From Cellvibrio sp. KY-GH-1 (GTDB lineage Bacteria; Pseudomonadota; Gammaproteobacteria; Pseudomonadales; Cellvibrionaceae), in contig NZ_CP031728.1 in NCBI RefSeq assembly GCF_008806975.1, positions 3,121,501 to 3,185,500 of the forward strand: a DNA stretch of 64,000 bases. Reading direction: 5' to 3'. The translations under genes and the position numbers were made by a program. The notes under the pieces were generated by a model. It had not been told where the DNA came from. It worked only from the letters and a program-made list of their open reading frames with translations, and did no database searches. Each line of letters opens with the position of its first letter. Position 1 is the first letter of the stretch. Positions 20,882-30,116 of the stretch are shown here, in pieces.

Positions 20882-21064
20882 ATGAACAATCAACGCCTGG
20901 TCATCTTACTGCTGCTGATTGCCTATATATTTTCACCCAGCTTGTTTAACTGGATTATCAACCCGGAAGGCGCTTGGTACCGACCTTATATCGTCTGGAT
21001 ACTGGTGATTGTGATTGCGTTTGTGATACAGCTGCGGCGCAAAAAATATCAGGATTTGGATTAA
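20882..21064 (+). CDS. Small two-helix membrane protein upstream of cbrA (CbrX-like by position)
   Basis: 60 residues: hydrophobic segments at about 6-25 and 36-50, ending RRKKYQDLD. It sits 46 bases before cbrA. In Pseudomonas a small membrane ORF (cbrX) precedes and is co-transcribed with cbrA, so this is a positional and topological match; no catalytic motif. Function unknown. Confidence 0.75.
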   Translation: MNNQRLVILLLLIAYIFSPSLFNWIINPEGAWYRPYIVWILVIVIAFVIQLRRKKYQDLD

Positions 21065-21110
21065 CTCTGTCCTGCCGGATTATCAACTAATAACTTTATA
21101 AGAATTCATA

Positions 21111-24080
21111 ATGACTTTTGACCTCAGCCAAGTTGCACTTATCGGTATCGGCTACCTGTTGCTTTTGTTTGGTATCGCATGGATTACCGAGCGCGGCTGG
21201 ATTCCGGAATCAGTAACATCGCACCCGATAACTTATGTCCTCTCGCTAGGTATTTTTGCCAGCGCCTGGGCATTTTACGGCGTCATCGACCTCGCCTTCC
21301 AATATGGCTATGGCGCATTGGCTTATTACTTGGGCACAGGTGCTCTCTTCCTGTTCGCGCCGGTAGCCTTGGCGCCCTTGGCAGAGTTGGCGCGGCGCCA
21401 TCAAGTACACTCACTCGCTGACCTGCTGGTATTTCGCTACCACAGCCACAGTGTGGGTGCACTGACCACCCTTTGCATGCTGTGCGGGATCTTGCCGCTG
21501 ATGGCGTTGCAGATCCAGGCTATTGCCGACACCATGCATATCCTGACCGTTAGTTCCAATCCCTCGCTGCCGCTGGCCGGTACCGGGCTGACATTTAAGG
21601 ACGTGATGGCACTCTGTTATTGCGCGATACTGGCGTTTTTTACCATTTCTTTCGGCGCCAACCGGGACCAGCATCGCGGCCTGATTACCGCGATGGCATT
21701 TGAGTCACTATTGAAAGTATTCGCGCTCTGCGCCGTTGGATTGGTCGCGGTTTACGGGGTTTTTGACGGACTGGATGGACTGGATCAATGGCTGCTGGAT
21801 CACCCGGAAAACCTGGCCCTGCTGCATACCCCAATCCACACAGATTCCGCCCACACATTACTACTGGTGTTTGTCGCGACAGCCGTTACCATGCCACATA
21901 TCTTCCATCTGGGACTCGCAGAAAACCCGCTGATGCGTAACTCTCACACTGTTACCTGGGCGTTCCCACTATTTCTGTTGCTGATGGCGCTGCCGATATT
22001 TCCAATCCTCTGGGCCGGTACTGAACTCTCGGTTCCCTTACCGCCGCAATACTATTCGATCGGGGTTCCCATCCTGTTTGACTCGCCCGGCCTGACCCTG
22101 CTCGCATTTCTGGGCGGGCTCTCGGCCGCTACCGGCGCCATGGTGATCATTTCTCTGGCCTTGGCAACCATGGTGATGAACCATTGGCTATTGCCCAGCC
22201 TTAAACTGCGCACCCGCACAGATCTCTACACGCAACTGATTTGGTTGCGCCGAGTGCTGATCGCCGCCATCTTTGCCGGGGGTTATGTATTTTACTGGGT
22301 ACTGGACAATCGCTTCAGCCTTGCCCATCTTGCCATGACTGCTTTCATAGAAACCCTACAATTCCTGCCCGCGACCTTCGCTATTGTGTTCTGGAGCAAG
22401 GGCAACAAACGCGGGTTAATCGCCGGCCTATCGGTAGGCACCAGCATCTGGGGAATTGGCTTGTTACTGCCGATCCTCACCGGTCTTGAATATATCCAGA
22501 TACCACTGTTTCACTTAAACGTCCCGGTCGGCATCGAGTACTGGAGCCAGGTCACCCTGATCTCGCTGGGGCTTAACGCATTCTTCTTTATTGTAATATC
22601 ACTGTTTACACGCCAATCCGATGACGAGCAGTACAGCGCCGAACTTTGCGCCGCCGACGAACTTAGCCACCCCGTGCGGCAGGCGCTGGACGTGCACTCA
22701 GCATCTGAATTCAAACATCGCCTCGCCAAACCCTTGGGCAAAGTGACAGCGAGCCGCGAAGTGGATATTGCCCTTCAGGAACTTAACCTCAGCATTGATG
22801 AGCGTCGTCCCTATGCCTTGCGCCGCCTGCGCGACCAGATCGAAGGTAACCTCTCCAGCCTGATGGGTATTCACGTCGCCAGCGAAATCATGGACAAGTA
22901 CATCCCCCATGTCACTGCCGAGGCCCAGAGCACGGTGGATATTAACCTGATTGAAAACCGCCTCGCCCAGTACCGCGACCATCTGACAGGCATGGCGGCC
23001 GAGTTAAACACACTGCGCCTGTATCACCGCAAGACTCTGGAGGAGCTACCGATGGCGGTCTGCTCGCTCGGGCGCGATATGGAGGTATTGATGTGGAACC
23101 GCGCCATGGCGAACCTGACCCAAATTCCCACCGAGGACGTGACTGGCTCATACCTGGAGGATATTCCCGAGCCCTGGTGCAGCCTGTTGATCGATTTCAG
23201 CCAAAGTGGCGAACCCCATTTTTATCGCCGCGAGATAGAGCTTAACAACCGCCCCCACTGGATCAGCCTGCACAAAGCCAACATTGAAGGCCCCATTACG
23301 GCTGGTGTTTATGATCAGGTAATGCTGCTTGAAGACGTAACGGAAACCCAGTTGCTGGAACAGGAGCTAGTCCATTCAGAGCGGCTTGCCTCTGTAGGGC
23401 GACTCGCAGCAGGTGTCGCACATGAAATTGGCAACCCTATTACCGGCATCGCGTGCCTGGCCCAAAACCTGAAATACGACTCGAGTGACCCGAAAGAAGT
23501 ATTGGAAACGGCGGAACAAATTCTCAGCCAAACCGATAGGGTGGGCCGGATAGTTCAGTCGCTGGTGAGCTTTTCGCACGCCGGCCACGCCAGCAAATCC
23601 GAGTTTGAAGCTGTTTCCATCCGTGACTGCGCGAATGAAGCGATTCATCTGTTGTCGCTGCAAAAGGAAAAAACTCAGGTACTTTTCTGCAATGACATCC
23701 CAAAAACTGCCATTATTGCAGGTGATGCTCAACGTATTATTCAGGTTTTTATAAATCTTTTATCTAACGCACGGGATGCCAGCCCTGAGCAAGGGCGTGT
23801 TATGCTTGAAAGTAACGAAGATGAGGATTCGGTAACAGTAACTGTTACCGATGAGGGACACGGTATCCCTCCAGAGCTGATCGAGCGAATTCTCGAACCC
23901 TTCTTCACCACCAAAGAACCGGGTGAAGGTACAGGTTTGGGTTTGGCCATGGTTTACAGCATTATTGAAGACCACAGCGGCCACATGGACATCATCAGTC
24001 CCGCCGACCCGGTTCACAATCGTGGCGCACAATTCGTAATAACATTGCCCCGTCATCTTGATGCATTCATGGACGCCTGA
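21111..24080 (+). CDS. cbrA: Sensor histidine kinase CbrA with SLC5-type transporter domain
   Basis: 989 residues. Residues about 1-500 form a sodium/solute symporter (SLC5) module with about 13 helices; a linker and STAC-like/helical region follow, then a PAS domain (about 640-740), HisKA with phospho-accepting His in [17 protein letters not shown] near residue 770, and HATPase with [18 protein letters not shown] and [13 protein letters not shown]. CbrA with CbrB controls carbon and nitrogen source use in Pseudomonas. Order dksA-gluQ-small ORF-cbrA-cbrB-pcnB matches that locus. Confidence 0.95.
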   Translation: MTFDLSQVALIGIGYLLLLFGIAWITERGWIPESVTSHPITYVLSLGIFASAWAFYGVIDLAFQYGYGALAYYLGTGALFLFAPVALAPLAELARRHQVHSLADLLVFRYHSHSVGALTTLCMLCGILPLMALQIQAIADTMHILTVSSNPSLPLAGTGLTFKDVMALCYCAILAFFTISFGANRDQHRGLITAMAFESLLKVFALCAVGLVAVYGVFDGLDGLDQWLLDHPENLALLHTPIHTDSAHTLLLVFVATAVTMPHIFHLGLAENPLMRNSHTVTWAFPLFLLLMALPIFPILWAGTELSVPLPPQYYSIGVPILFDSPGLTLLAFLGGLSAATGAMVIISLALATMVMNHWLLPSLKLRTRTDLYTQLIWLRRVLIAAIFAGGYVFYWVLDNRFSLAHLAMTAFIETLQFLPATFAIVFWSKGNKRGLIAGLSVGTSIWGIGLLLPILTGLEYIQIPLFHLNVPVGIEYWSQVTLISLGLNAFFFIVISLFTRQSDDEQYSAELCAADELSHPVRQALDVHSASEFKHRLAKPLGKVTASREVDIALQELNLSIDERRPYALRRLRDQIEGNLSSLMGIHVASEIMDKYIPHVTAEAQSTVDINLIENRLAQYRDHLTGMAAELNTLRLYHRKTLEELPMAVCSLGRDMEVLMWNRAMANLTQIPTEDVTGSYLEDIPEPWCSLLIDFSQSGEPHFYRREIELNNRPHWISLHKANIEGPITAGVYDQVMLLEDVTETQLLEQELVHSERLASVGRLAAGVAHEIGNPITGIACLAQNLKYDSSDPKEVLETAEQILSQTDRVGRIVQSLVSFSHAGHASKSEFEAVSIRDCANEAIHLLSLQKEKTQVLFCNDIPKTAIIAGDAQRIIQVFINLLSNARDASPEQGRVMLESNEDEDSVTVTVTDEGHGIPPELIERILEPFFTTKEPGEGTGLGLAMVYSIIEDHSGHMDIISPADPVHNRGAQFVITLPRHLDAFMDA

Positions 24081-24148
24081 CAGGATGAACTCGCGACCCG
24101 GCCAACCCCGGGTCAGACCGTAACACCTAACGCAAGACCCGGATAGCT

Positions 24149-25561
24149 ATGAGTAAGATTCTGATTGTTGAAGACGAAACCATCATCCGCAATGCCCTGC
24201 GCAAATTGCTGGAGCGCAACCAGTACGAGGTCAGCGAGGCCCCGTCGGTAAAAGAAGCTACATCCAAGTTCCAACTCAAAGATTTCGACCTGATCATCAG
24301 TGACCTACGCCTACCCGGCGCCCCCGGCACCGACCTGATCAAACTCGCGGGTGACACCCCCGTCCTCATCATGACCAGCTATGCGAGCCTGCGTTCAGCG
24401 GTGGACTCCATGCGCATGGGCGCGGTGGACTATATAGCCAAACCCTTTGATCATGATGAGATGGTCAACGCGGTCAAGCGCGTTATTGGCAAGGCTAAAG
24501 CGGCCAACAAAGCCGCTCCAGCGAGCCAAGCGGCCAGCAGCGCAATCGCCGGGATGATTGGCGCCAGTGATGTAATGCAGGACCTATACAATCGTATCCA
24601 CAAAGTTGCACCGACCAACGCCACCGTCTTGGTCCACGGAGAAACCGGCACCGGCAAAGAGCTTGTCGCTCGCGCCTTGCACGAGGAGAGCAATCGCAAC
24701 AACCACTTAATGATTTCAGTGAACTGCGCTGCGATTCCAGACACACTTATTGAATCAGAGCTCTTCGGTTATGAAAAAGGTGCCTTTACCGGCGCCTCCA
24801 ACAACCGTGAGGGCCTCGTAGCCGCTGCTGACGGTGGCACCCTGTTCCTCGACGAAATCGGTGAATTGCCACTGGAAGCCCAAGCGCGCCTGCTGCGCGT
24901 ACTACAAGAAGGTGAGGTTCGACCACTAGGCTCGGTCGAGTCGCGCAAAGTCGATGTGCGCCTGGTCGCCGCAACCCACCGCGATCTGCGCAAGCTCGCC
25001 AAAGAAGGCAAGTTTCGCGAAGACCTCTACTTCCGTATCAACGTAGTTCAGTTGGAATTACCACCGCTGCGGGAGCGCGGGCGCGACATTATCAACATCG
25101 CAGAATCTCTGTTACAGCGCTATTGCAGTCAGTTTAGTAAACCACAGCTCAAACTGTCGTCTGCGGCAATGGATGCCATCATGAGCTACAACTGGCCGGG
25201 CAACGTACGCGAATTGGAAAACGCCATGCAACGCGCGGTGATTCTGTGCGAGGACAGCGCGGAAATTGGCGATCACCTGCTGTCCATCGATATGGACAAC
25301 CGCGATATGGACGACAATACCGGTAGCTCACTTATTGAAGCTCCACGCCTCGCGGGTCGCAGCAGCAGCCGCCAAGACGCCGGCGAAGATTTATCACTGG
25401 AGGATTATTTCCAGCGTTTCGTGCTAGAGCATCAGGACACCATGAGCGAAACCGAACTCGCACGCAAGCTCGGGGTCAGCCGCAAGTGCCTCTGGGAGCG
25501 GCGTCAACGCCTTGGCATCCCTAGAACCAAAGCTTCGGCATCGGCGACAACTGCCAAATAA
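24149..25561 (+). CDS. cbrB: Sigma-54-dependent response regulator CbrB
   Basis: 470 residues: receiver domain with phospho-accepting Asp in [10 protein letters not shown] near residue 54, AAA+ domain with GETGTGKEL, the sigma-54-contacting GAFTGA loop and [14 protein letters not shown], and a C-terminal Fis-type helix-turn-helix ([20 protein letters not shown]). A GACCCGG/CCGGGTC hairpin (24095-24114) separates it from cbrA. Expected to activate the small RNA gene directly downstream. Confidence 0.96.
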   Translation: MSKILIVEDETIIRNALRKLLERNQYEVSEAPSVKEATSKFQLKDFDLIISDLRLPGAPGTDLIKLAGDTPVLIMTSYASLRSAVDSMRMGAVDYIAKPFDHDEMVNAVKRVIGKAKAANKAAPASQAASSAIAGMIGASDVMQDLYNRIHKVAPTNATVLVHGETGTGKELVARALHEESNRNNHLMISVNCAAIPDTLIESELFGYEKGAFTGASNNREGLVAAADGGTLFLDEIGELPLEAQARLLRVLQEGEVRPLGSVESRKVDVRLVAATHRDLRKLAKEGKFREDLYFRINVVQLELPPLRERGRDIINIAESLLQRYCSQFSKPQLKLSSAAMDAIMSYNWPGNVRELENAMQRAVILCEDSAEIGDHLLSIDMDNRDMDDNTGSSLIEAPRLAGRSSSRQDAGEDLSLEDYFQRFVLEHQDTMSETELARKLGVSRKCLWERRQRLGIPRTKASASATTAK

Positions 25562-25587
25562 GCTTTTTAGCTACTCGAAACAAAAAA

Positions 25588-25626
25588 AATCCCCGTTATG
25601 CCAAAAGCAACGGGGATTTTTGTTTA
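25588..25626 (+). terminator. Terminator after cbrB
   Basis: Ten-base-pair stem AATCCCCGTT (25588-25597) with AACGGGGATT (25609-25618), loop of 11, followed by TTTTTGTTT. Lies 27 bases after the cbrB stop, so the downstream RNA needs its own promoter. Confidence 0.9.
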
Positions 25627-25700
25627 CAGTGACACAAATGCAAATAAATACGTCAAAAGTTATCATTTTGATGCCAAATCGTTACCCCGAACCACGAGAG

Positions 25701-25766
25701 TGTTACCGTAAAAAAACTGTTACTTGTGCTACCCACCCGTAACAAACTTGATACCGACCTGTAACC
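25701..25766 (+). promoter_or_regulatory. Candidate CbrB upstream activating sites
   Basis: TGTTAC at 25718-25723 and GTAACA at 25739-25744 form an exact dyad with a 15-base spacer; a further TGTTAC lies at 25701-25706 and a TGTAAC half-site at 25760-25765. From memory, CbrB sites in Pseudomonas putida are described as TGTTAC-N14/15-GTAACA. They lie about 100-140 bases before the sigma-54 promoter, a normal enhancer distance. Confidence 0.75.
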
Positions 25767-25840
25767 CTTCGAAATAACAAAAAGAAATAAGAACCCCTCG
25801 AAAAAACATAACATATTGTTTTTATTGAGATTTTAAAACT

Positions 25841-25856
25841 TGGCACAACAACTGCC
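25841..25856 (+). promoter_or_regulatory. Sigma-54 (-24/-12) promoter of the CrcZ-like RNA
   Basis: TGGCAC at 25841-25846 and CTGC at 25852-25855 place the invariant GG and GC ten bases apart, the sigma-54 geometry; only the -12 T is replaced by C. Transcription would begin near 25867, immediately before the A-rich region. Confidence 0.8.
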
Positions 25857-25866
25857 TTATGTGGGC

Positions 25867-26265
25867 CATAACAAAAACAAACAATAAGAATTAATTAACA
25901 AAATCTAATAACAACAACAAATAATAAGAAGCGGAAAAAACTTAAAAATAACAACAATAGACAATAAGAAACTGAAAAAAACGAATAACAACAAGAAACA
26001 ATAAGAAACTGAAAAAAAAACGAACATAACAACAAGAAATAATAACAACAGAAGATAAATAATAATAACGTAAACAATAACTTAGATTGACCACGCTAGA
26101 AGACAAGAGCAATAAGACAGTAAAATAAAGCGGACTACTGACTAGGCACAGGATGGGATAGCACGCGAGATTGGATGTTTGCCACGGAGGCAACCCATTG
26201 AGATGCCAAGATGCAGCACTTCGGTGCTACCCTCCAGCGGGAAAGCGAAAGCTTTCCCGTTTTGC
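25867..26265 (+). ncRNA. crcZ: CrcZ-like Hfq/Crc-sequestering small RNA
   Basis: No credible ORF. From the predicted start to the terminator is about 400 bases, close to the roughly 407 of Pseudomonas CrcZ. The first 230 bases are crowded with A-rich AANAANAA motifs (AACAACAA, AACAATAAGAA, AATAACAACAA), the class of site that Hfq with Crc binds in catabolite repression. Two near-identical units sit in tandem at 25947-25983 and 25984-26022, with a partial third after them. The 3' part holds a small AGCACTTCGGTGCT hairpin and a final terminator. Location between cbrB and pcnB is exactly that of crcZ. Confidence 0.82.
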
Positions 26266-26269
26266 TTTC
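26238..26269 (+). terminator. Terminator of the CrcZ-like RNA
   Basis: Nine-base-pair stem CGGGAAAGC (26238-26246) with GCTTTCCCG (26251-26259), GAAA tetraloop, followed by TTTTGCTTTC. Ends the ncRNA about 175 bases before pcnB. Confidence 0.88.
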
Positions 26270-26443
26270 TACCTTCCAACTCAAAAGCTAACCATTAATT
26301 GCACACATACTAGACCACTCGTACAACTAAAAAGTTCAACCATGGAATTTACCGGCTGGCGCCAGCTTGTCGTAAAAAACCCTGATCATCTGCTAAACTC
26401 GCGTTTTCCATGCAACTGACTGCTAAATTACCTGCGAGAAACC

Positions 26444-27829
26444 ATGCTCAAACGCTTGCTTAACCTCTTTACCTCAAAAGATTCCAGCAAAGTATCCGGC
26501 CCCACCACCCGCGAGGGTGCAGTTTCTATTCCACGCGACCAGCACAGTATCTCTCGCAAAAATATCAGTCAGGCGGCCATTAAAATCATCAAGCAGCTGG
26601 AAGATGCAGGTTACTCCGCTTACCTCGTTGGCGGTGGCGTGCGCGATTTGCTACTCGGCAATCATCCCAAAGATTTTGATGTCGCAACTAACGCAAAACC
26701 AGAAGAAGTGAAACGCTTGTTTCGCAGCGCTCGCATAGTTGGTCGCCGCTTCCAGATAGTTCATGTGCGCATGGGGCGTGAAGTGATTGAGGTTACGACC
26801 TTCCGGGGCCATCACGATGACAGCTCCCAGCACGCAGCACGCAGCGAAGATGGCATGTTATTGCGTGACAATGTGTATGGCACTTTGGAAACCGATGCCA
26901 TGCGTCGCGACTTTACCGTCAATGCGCTCTATTACACACTGAAAGACTTTTCGGTCGTCGACTACTGCAAAGGAGTGGAAGACCTGAAAAGCCGTACCCT
27001 GCGGATGATTGGCGACCCAGCCACTCGATACAAGGAAGACCCGGTACGCATACTGCGCGCCCTGCGCTTTGCAGCCAAACTGGGCTTTAACATAGAGGCT
27101 AAAACCGCCAAGCCCATTCGCGAACTGGGAAACCTCTTGCTGAATGTGTCTGATGCACGCCTGTTTGAAGAAGTGCTCAAACTCTTCCTTGGCGGCTCTG
27201 CAACAGCAACGTTTAATCTCCTGCGTGAATACGATCTGTTAGTCCACCTGTTCCCCGGCACAGACATCGCACTCAAAGCCAAAGACGAGATTGGTGCGAA
27301 CCTGATCGAGCAGTGCATGATCAATACCGACAAACGCATCCGTGCCGACAAAACTGTCACCCCGGCCTTTATTTATGCCGCGCTGCTCTGGCCTGCCGTA
27401 CAACAGCAGTTCAAGTTGCTGTCTGGACAGATGACGCCCGCCCAAGCCTGGGCGCAAGCTGGTACCAATGCAATTAACCAACAGTTAACGCGCACGGCCG
27501 TGCCCAAACGGTTCCTGATTCCCATGCGCGAGATTTGGGATTTGCAGCAGCGCCTACCCAACCGTTTGGGGATGCGCGCTTTGCGGACGTTGGATCACCC
27601 ACGCTTCCGTGCGGCCTACGATTTCCTGTTGATGCGTGAAGCTGCCGGCGAAGCTCTGGATGGGCTCGGCGTTTGGTGGACTAATTACCAAACCGCCAAC
27701 GACGAAGAGCGCGAACAAATGGTGAAGGAATTAGCGCGCCAGGGCACCAAAACCGGCGGCAGCAAGCCACGCCGTCGCCGCGGGCCGCGCAAGCCCAAAT
27801 CGGATACTGCAAGCAGCGGGAACGAATAA
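26444..27829 (+). CDS. pcnB: Polynucleotide adenylyltransferase PcnB (poly(A) polymerase I)
   Basis: Adds 3' poly(A) tails that promote RNA decay. 461 residues: nucleotidyltransferase core with YLVGGGVRDLLLG and DFDVATNA, RDFTVNALYY, the tRNA-NT/PAP RNA-binding region (RILRALRFAAKLGF) and a highly basic tail (KPRRRRGPRKPK). folK follows after three bases. Confidence 0.96.
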   Translation: MLKRLLNLFTSKDSSKVSGPTTREGAVSIPRDQHSISRKNISQAAIKIIKQLEDAGYSAYLVGGGVRDLLLGNHPKDFDVATNAKPEEVKRLFRSARIVGRRFQIVHVRMGREVIEVTTFRGHHDDSSQHAARSEDGMLLRDNVYGTLETDAMRRDFTVNALYYTLKDFSVVDYCKGVEDLKSRTLRMIGDPATRYKEDPVRILRALRFAAKLGFNIEAKTAKPIRELGNLLLNVSDARLFEEVLKLFLGGSATATFNLLREYDLLVHLFPGTDIALKAKDEIGANLIEQCMINTDKRIRADKTVTPAFIYAALLWPAVQQQFKLLSGQMTPAQAWAQAGTNAINQQLTRTAVPKRFLIPMREIWDLQQRLPNRLGMRALRTLDHPRFRAAYDFLLMREAAGEALDGLGVWWTNYQTANDEEREQMVKELARQGTKTGGSKPRRRRGPRKPKSDTASSGNE

Positions 27830-27832
27830 CCC

Positions 27833-28318
27833 ATGGTGTTGGCCTACATAGGGCTGGGTAGCAATCTGGAGGATCCGACGGGGCAGGTTAACCGCGCCTT
27901 CCTCGAACTGGATTTGCTAGCGGACACGCGGCTGGTTGCCCGCTCAGCACTTTATCGAAGCCGTGCCATAGGCCCGGAACAGCCGGACTACATCAATGCG
28001 GTGGCGCAGCTGGAGACCCGCCTCGCCCCGCTGGATTTGCTGGATGCGCTTCAATCCATAGAACAAGCGCACCGACGCGTGCGGCTGCAGCATTGGGGGC
28101 CGCGTACTCTGGACTTGGATTTGCTACTTTATGGCCATCAATCCATCCAGCTTCCGCGCCTGACTGTACCCCACCCCTACCTGACCCAGCGCAGCTTTGT
28201 TCTCTACCCGCTGGCGGATATAGACCCGAACTTACAACTACCGGATGGCATTTCCTTGCAAACCCTGTTGAGCCAGTGCCCTTTTGAAGGCTTGGCACGT
28301 TTGCCAGAGAATCGCTAA
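27833..28318 (+). CDS. folK: HPPK, 6-hydroxymethyl-dihydropterin pyrophosphokinase
   Basis: Folate biosynthesis enzyme transferring pyrophosphate from ATP. 161 residues: YIGLGSNLEDP at the N-terminus, RSALYRSRAIGPEQPDYINAV, and the HPPK signature WGPRTLDLDLLLYG with the two magnesium-binding aspartates, then PHPYLTQRSFVL. Starts three bases after pcnB. Confidence 0.97.
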   Translation: MVLAYIGLGSNLEDPTGQVNRAFLELDLLADTRLVARSALYRSRAIGPEQPDYINAVAQLETRLAPLDLLDALQSIEQAHRRVRLQHWGPRTLDLDLLLYGHQSIQLPRLTVPHPYLTQRSFVLYPLADIDPNLQLPDGISLQTLLSQCPFEGLARLPENR

Positions 28319-28336
28319 CCGGCGCAAGGAGTTACT

Positions 28337-29020
28337 GTGGACGCTGTCTTTGAAGAATTAGGCCTGGACCTCACCAATACCAAACTTCCGCGCTACATCG
28401 CCGTGGAAGGTTGCATTGGTGTCGGAAAGACCACCCTCGCGCGCAATATTGCCCGCCTGTTCAACTACGATATGCTGTTGGAGCAGCCGGAAGAAAATCC
28501 GTTTCTGGAGCGTTTCTATCGCGACCCAAAATCCACCGCGCTACCGACGCAATTATTCTTTTTGTTTCAACGTGCCAATCAATTACAAAATCTAAAGCAG
28601 GACGATATTTTCGAACCCGTACGCGTCGCTGATTTTTTAATTGAAAAAGATCAACTGTTTGCGCGGGTAACGCTGGATGATGATGAGTTAAATATCTATC
28701 GCCAGGTGTATGACAAGCTGGTGATCAATGCCGCCAAACCGGATCTGGTGATTTATTTACAGGCACCACTCGATGTATTGCTCGACCGCATTCGTCAACG
28801 TGGCATTAGCGCCGAGCAATACATAAGCGCCGATTATCTAAAAGCACTCAATGACGCCTATACTGAATTTTTCCATTTTTACGATGGCGCACCGCTACTG
28901 ATTGTCAACGCCAAGGATTTAAATCTGGCGAAAAATCGCGACCACTTTAAACAGCTGGTGGAATACATACTCACCATCAAAAGCGGTCGTCACTATTACA
29001 ATCCAGTGCCTGCACTCTAA
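28337..29020 (+). CDS. Deoxynucleoside kinase family protein
   Basis: 227 residues beginning with GTG (AAGGAG upstream). P-loop VEGCIGVGKTT near residue 25, then PFLERFYRD and QLFFLFQR typical of the dGuo/dAdo/dCyd kinase family, and a lid region DRIRQRGISAEQ. Salvages deoxynucleosides by 5' phosphorylation; exact substrate not predictable. Placed between folK and panB. Confidence 0.88.
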   Translation: MDAVFEELGLDLTNTKLPRYIAVEGCIGVGKTTLARNIARLFNYDMLLEQPEENPFLERFYRDPKSTALPTQLFFLFQRANQLQNLKQDDIFEPVRVADFLIEKDQLFARVTLDDDELNIYRQVYDKLVINAAKPDLVIYLQAPLDVLLDRIRQRGISAEQYISADYLKALNDAYTEFFHFYDGAPLLIVNAKDLNLAKNRDHFKQLVEYILTIKSGRHYYNPVPAL

Positions 29021-29046
29021 TTGTTTTTCTCACAGCGAGAACTGCC

Positions 29047-29889
29047 ATGCCTTACGGAACCATAAACAGCACCACCTCCACGGCAAACACTGCACTCACC
29101 AAAAGCATCACGATAAACACACTCAATAAATTAAAAAGTAACGGTGAGAAATTTGTAGTTATCTCACTGTACGACGCGCACATGGCGGCGATGGCACAGC
29201 GCTGTGGTGTAGAAGTAGTATTAATTGGCGATTCACTCGGCATGACGGTGTTGGGATATGACAGCACGATTCCCGTCACCATGGAACAAATGATTTACCA
29301 CGTGGAAGCCGTAGCGCGCGGTAATAAAAAATCCTTAATCATTGGCGACCTGCCATTCATGACCTACGCCACACCGGAGGACGCTATGCGCAATTGCATG
29401 CGCATCATGCAAGCCGGTGCGCAGATGGTAAAACTCGAAGGCGGGGCTTGGCTGGCAGACACAGTGCGTATGCTTGCCGAACGCGGCGTACCTGTGTGCG
29501 CACACCTGGGGTTAACACCGCAATCGGTGAATAAATTTGGCGGTTTCCGCGTGCAAGGGCGCGATCAGGAAGGCGCCGAAAAAATTCTCGCGGATGCTAA
29601 ATTACTCGCGGATGCCGGCGCTGATTTACTGGTACTGGAATGCGTACCCGCCGCACTCGCAGCGCAAATTACCCGTGAGATTGCCATCCCCACTATCGGC
29701 ATAGGCGCAGGCCGCGATGTCGATGCGCAAGTATTAGTAATTAACGATATTCTCGGCCTAACAGAACAGCCACCCAAATTTTCCAAAAACTTTTTATTGG
29801 AGGCAAAGGATATTCCTGGAGCCATGCAAAAATATGTCGCCGACGTAAAAGCTGGCACATTTCCCGGTGACGATAATATTTTTAATTAA
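29047..29889 (+). CDS. panB: Ketopantoate hydroxymethyltransferase
   Basis: First committed step of pantothenate synthesis, from alpha-ketoisovalerate and methylene-THF. 280 residues; family core begins at ITINTLNKLKSNGEKFVV, with IGDSLGMTVLGYDSTIPVTM, GDLPFMTY, VKLEGG and IGIGAGRDVDAQVLVINDILG. The first 20 residues (Thr/Ser-rich) are an unusual extension; no obvious better start. panC does not follow in this window, unlike in Pseudomonas. Confidence 0.96.
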   Translation: MPYGTINSTTSTANTALTKSITINTLNKLKSNGEKFVVISLYDAHMAAMAQRCGVEVVLIGDSLGMTVLGYDSTIPVTMEQMIYHVEAVARGNKKSLIIGDLPFMTYATPEDAMRNCMRIMQAGAQMVKLEGGAWLADTVRMLAERGVPVCAHLGLTPQSVNKFGGFRVQGRDQEGAEKILADAKLLADAGADLLVLECVPAALAAQITREIAIPTIGIGAGRDVDAQVLVINDILGLTEQPPKFSKNFLLEAKDIPGAMQKYVADVKAGTFPGDDNIFN

Positions 29890-29934
29890 TGTCGTGCACT
29901 GGCACTGTGGGCCAAAACCTGGTCGCCAACAAAG

Positions 29935-29962
29935 CCGCTGCAATTGCAGCGGCTTTTTTATA
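29935..29962 (+). terminator. Terminator after panB
   Basis: Palindromic stem AGCCGCTGCAATTGCAGCGGCT (29935-29956, self-complementary arms of 11) followed by six Ts. It lies 46 bases after panB and closes the pcnB-panB group. Confidence 0.9.
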
Positions 29963-30116
29963 TCCATGCCCACGACTGAAAAGCAGCGCTGATTATTTTT
30001 CTTGCTACACTGACAGGCTATCGGCAGTTAACTTATACATGGCCACTACCAAGTTTTTGCAACTATTATTTTTATAAGGCCAGCCTCTATATGCCCCGCG
30101 ATAACAGGAAATTATT

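Noticed and set aside
24095..24114. Hairpin between cbrA and cbrB as a terminator
   Set aside because: Strong stem but no T run, and cbrB is expected to be co-expressed; noted only in the cbrB entry.
25870..26080. Possible CRISPR array from repeated AATAACAACAA units
   Set aside because: Units are contiguous and degenerate, without unique spacers or cas genes. They fit Hfq/Crc motif expansion.
25895..26193. Two minus-strand frames rich in Phe, Leu and Cys
   Set aside because: They are the complement of the A-rich small RNA region; low-complexity composition, no start signal.
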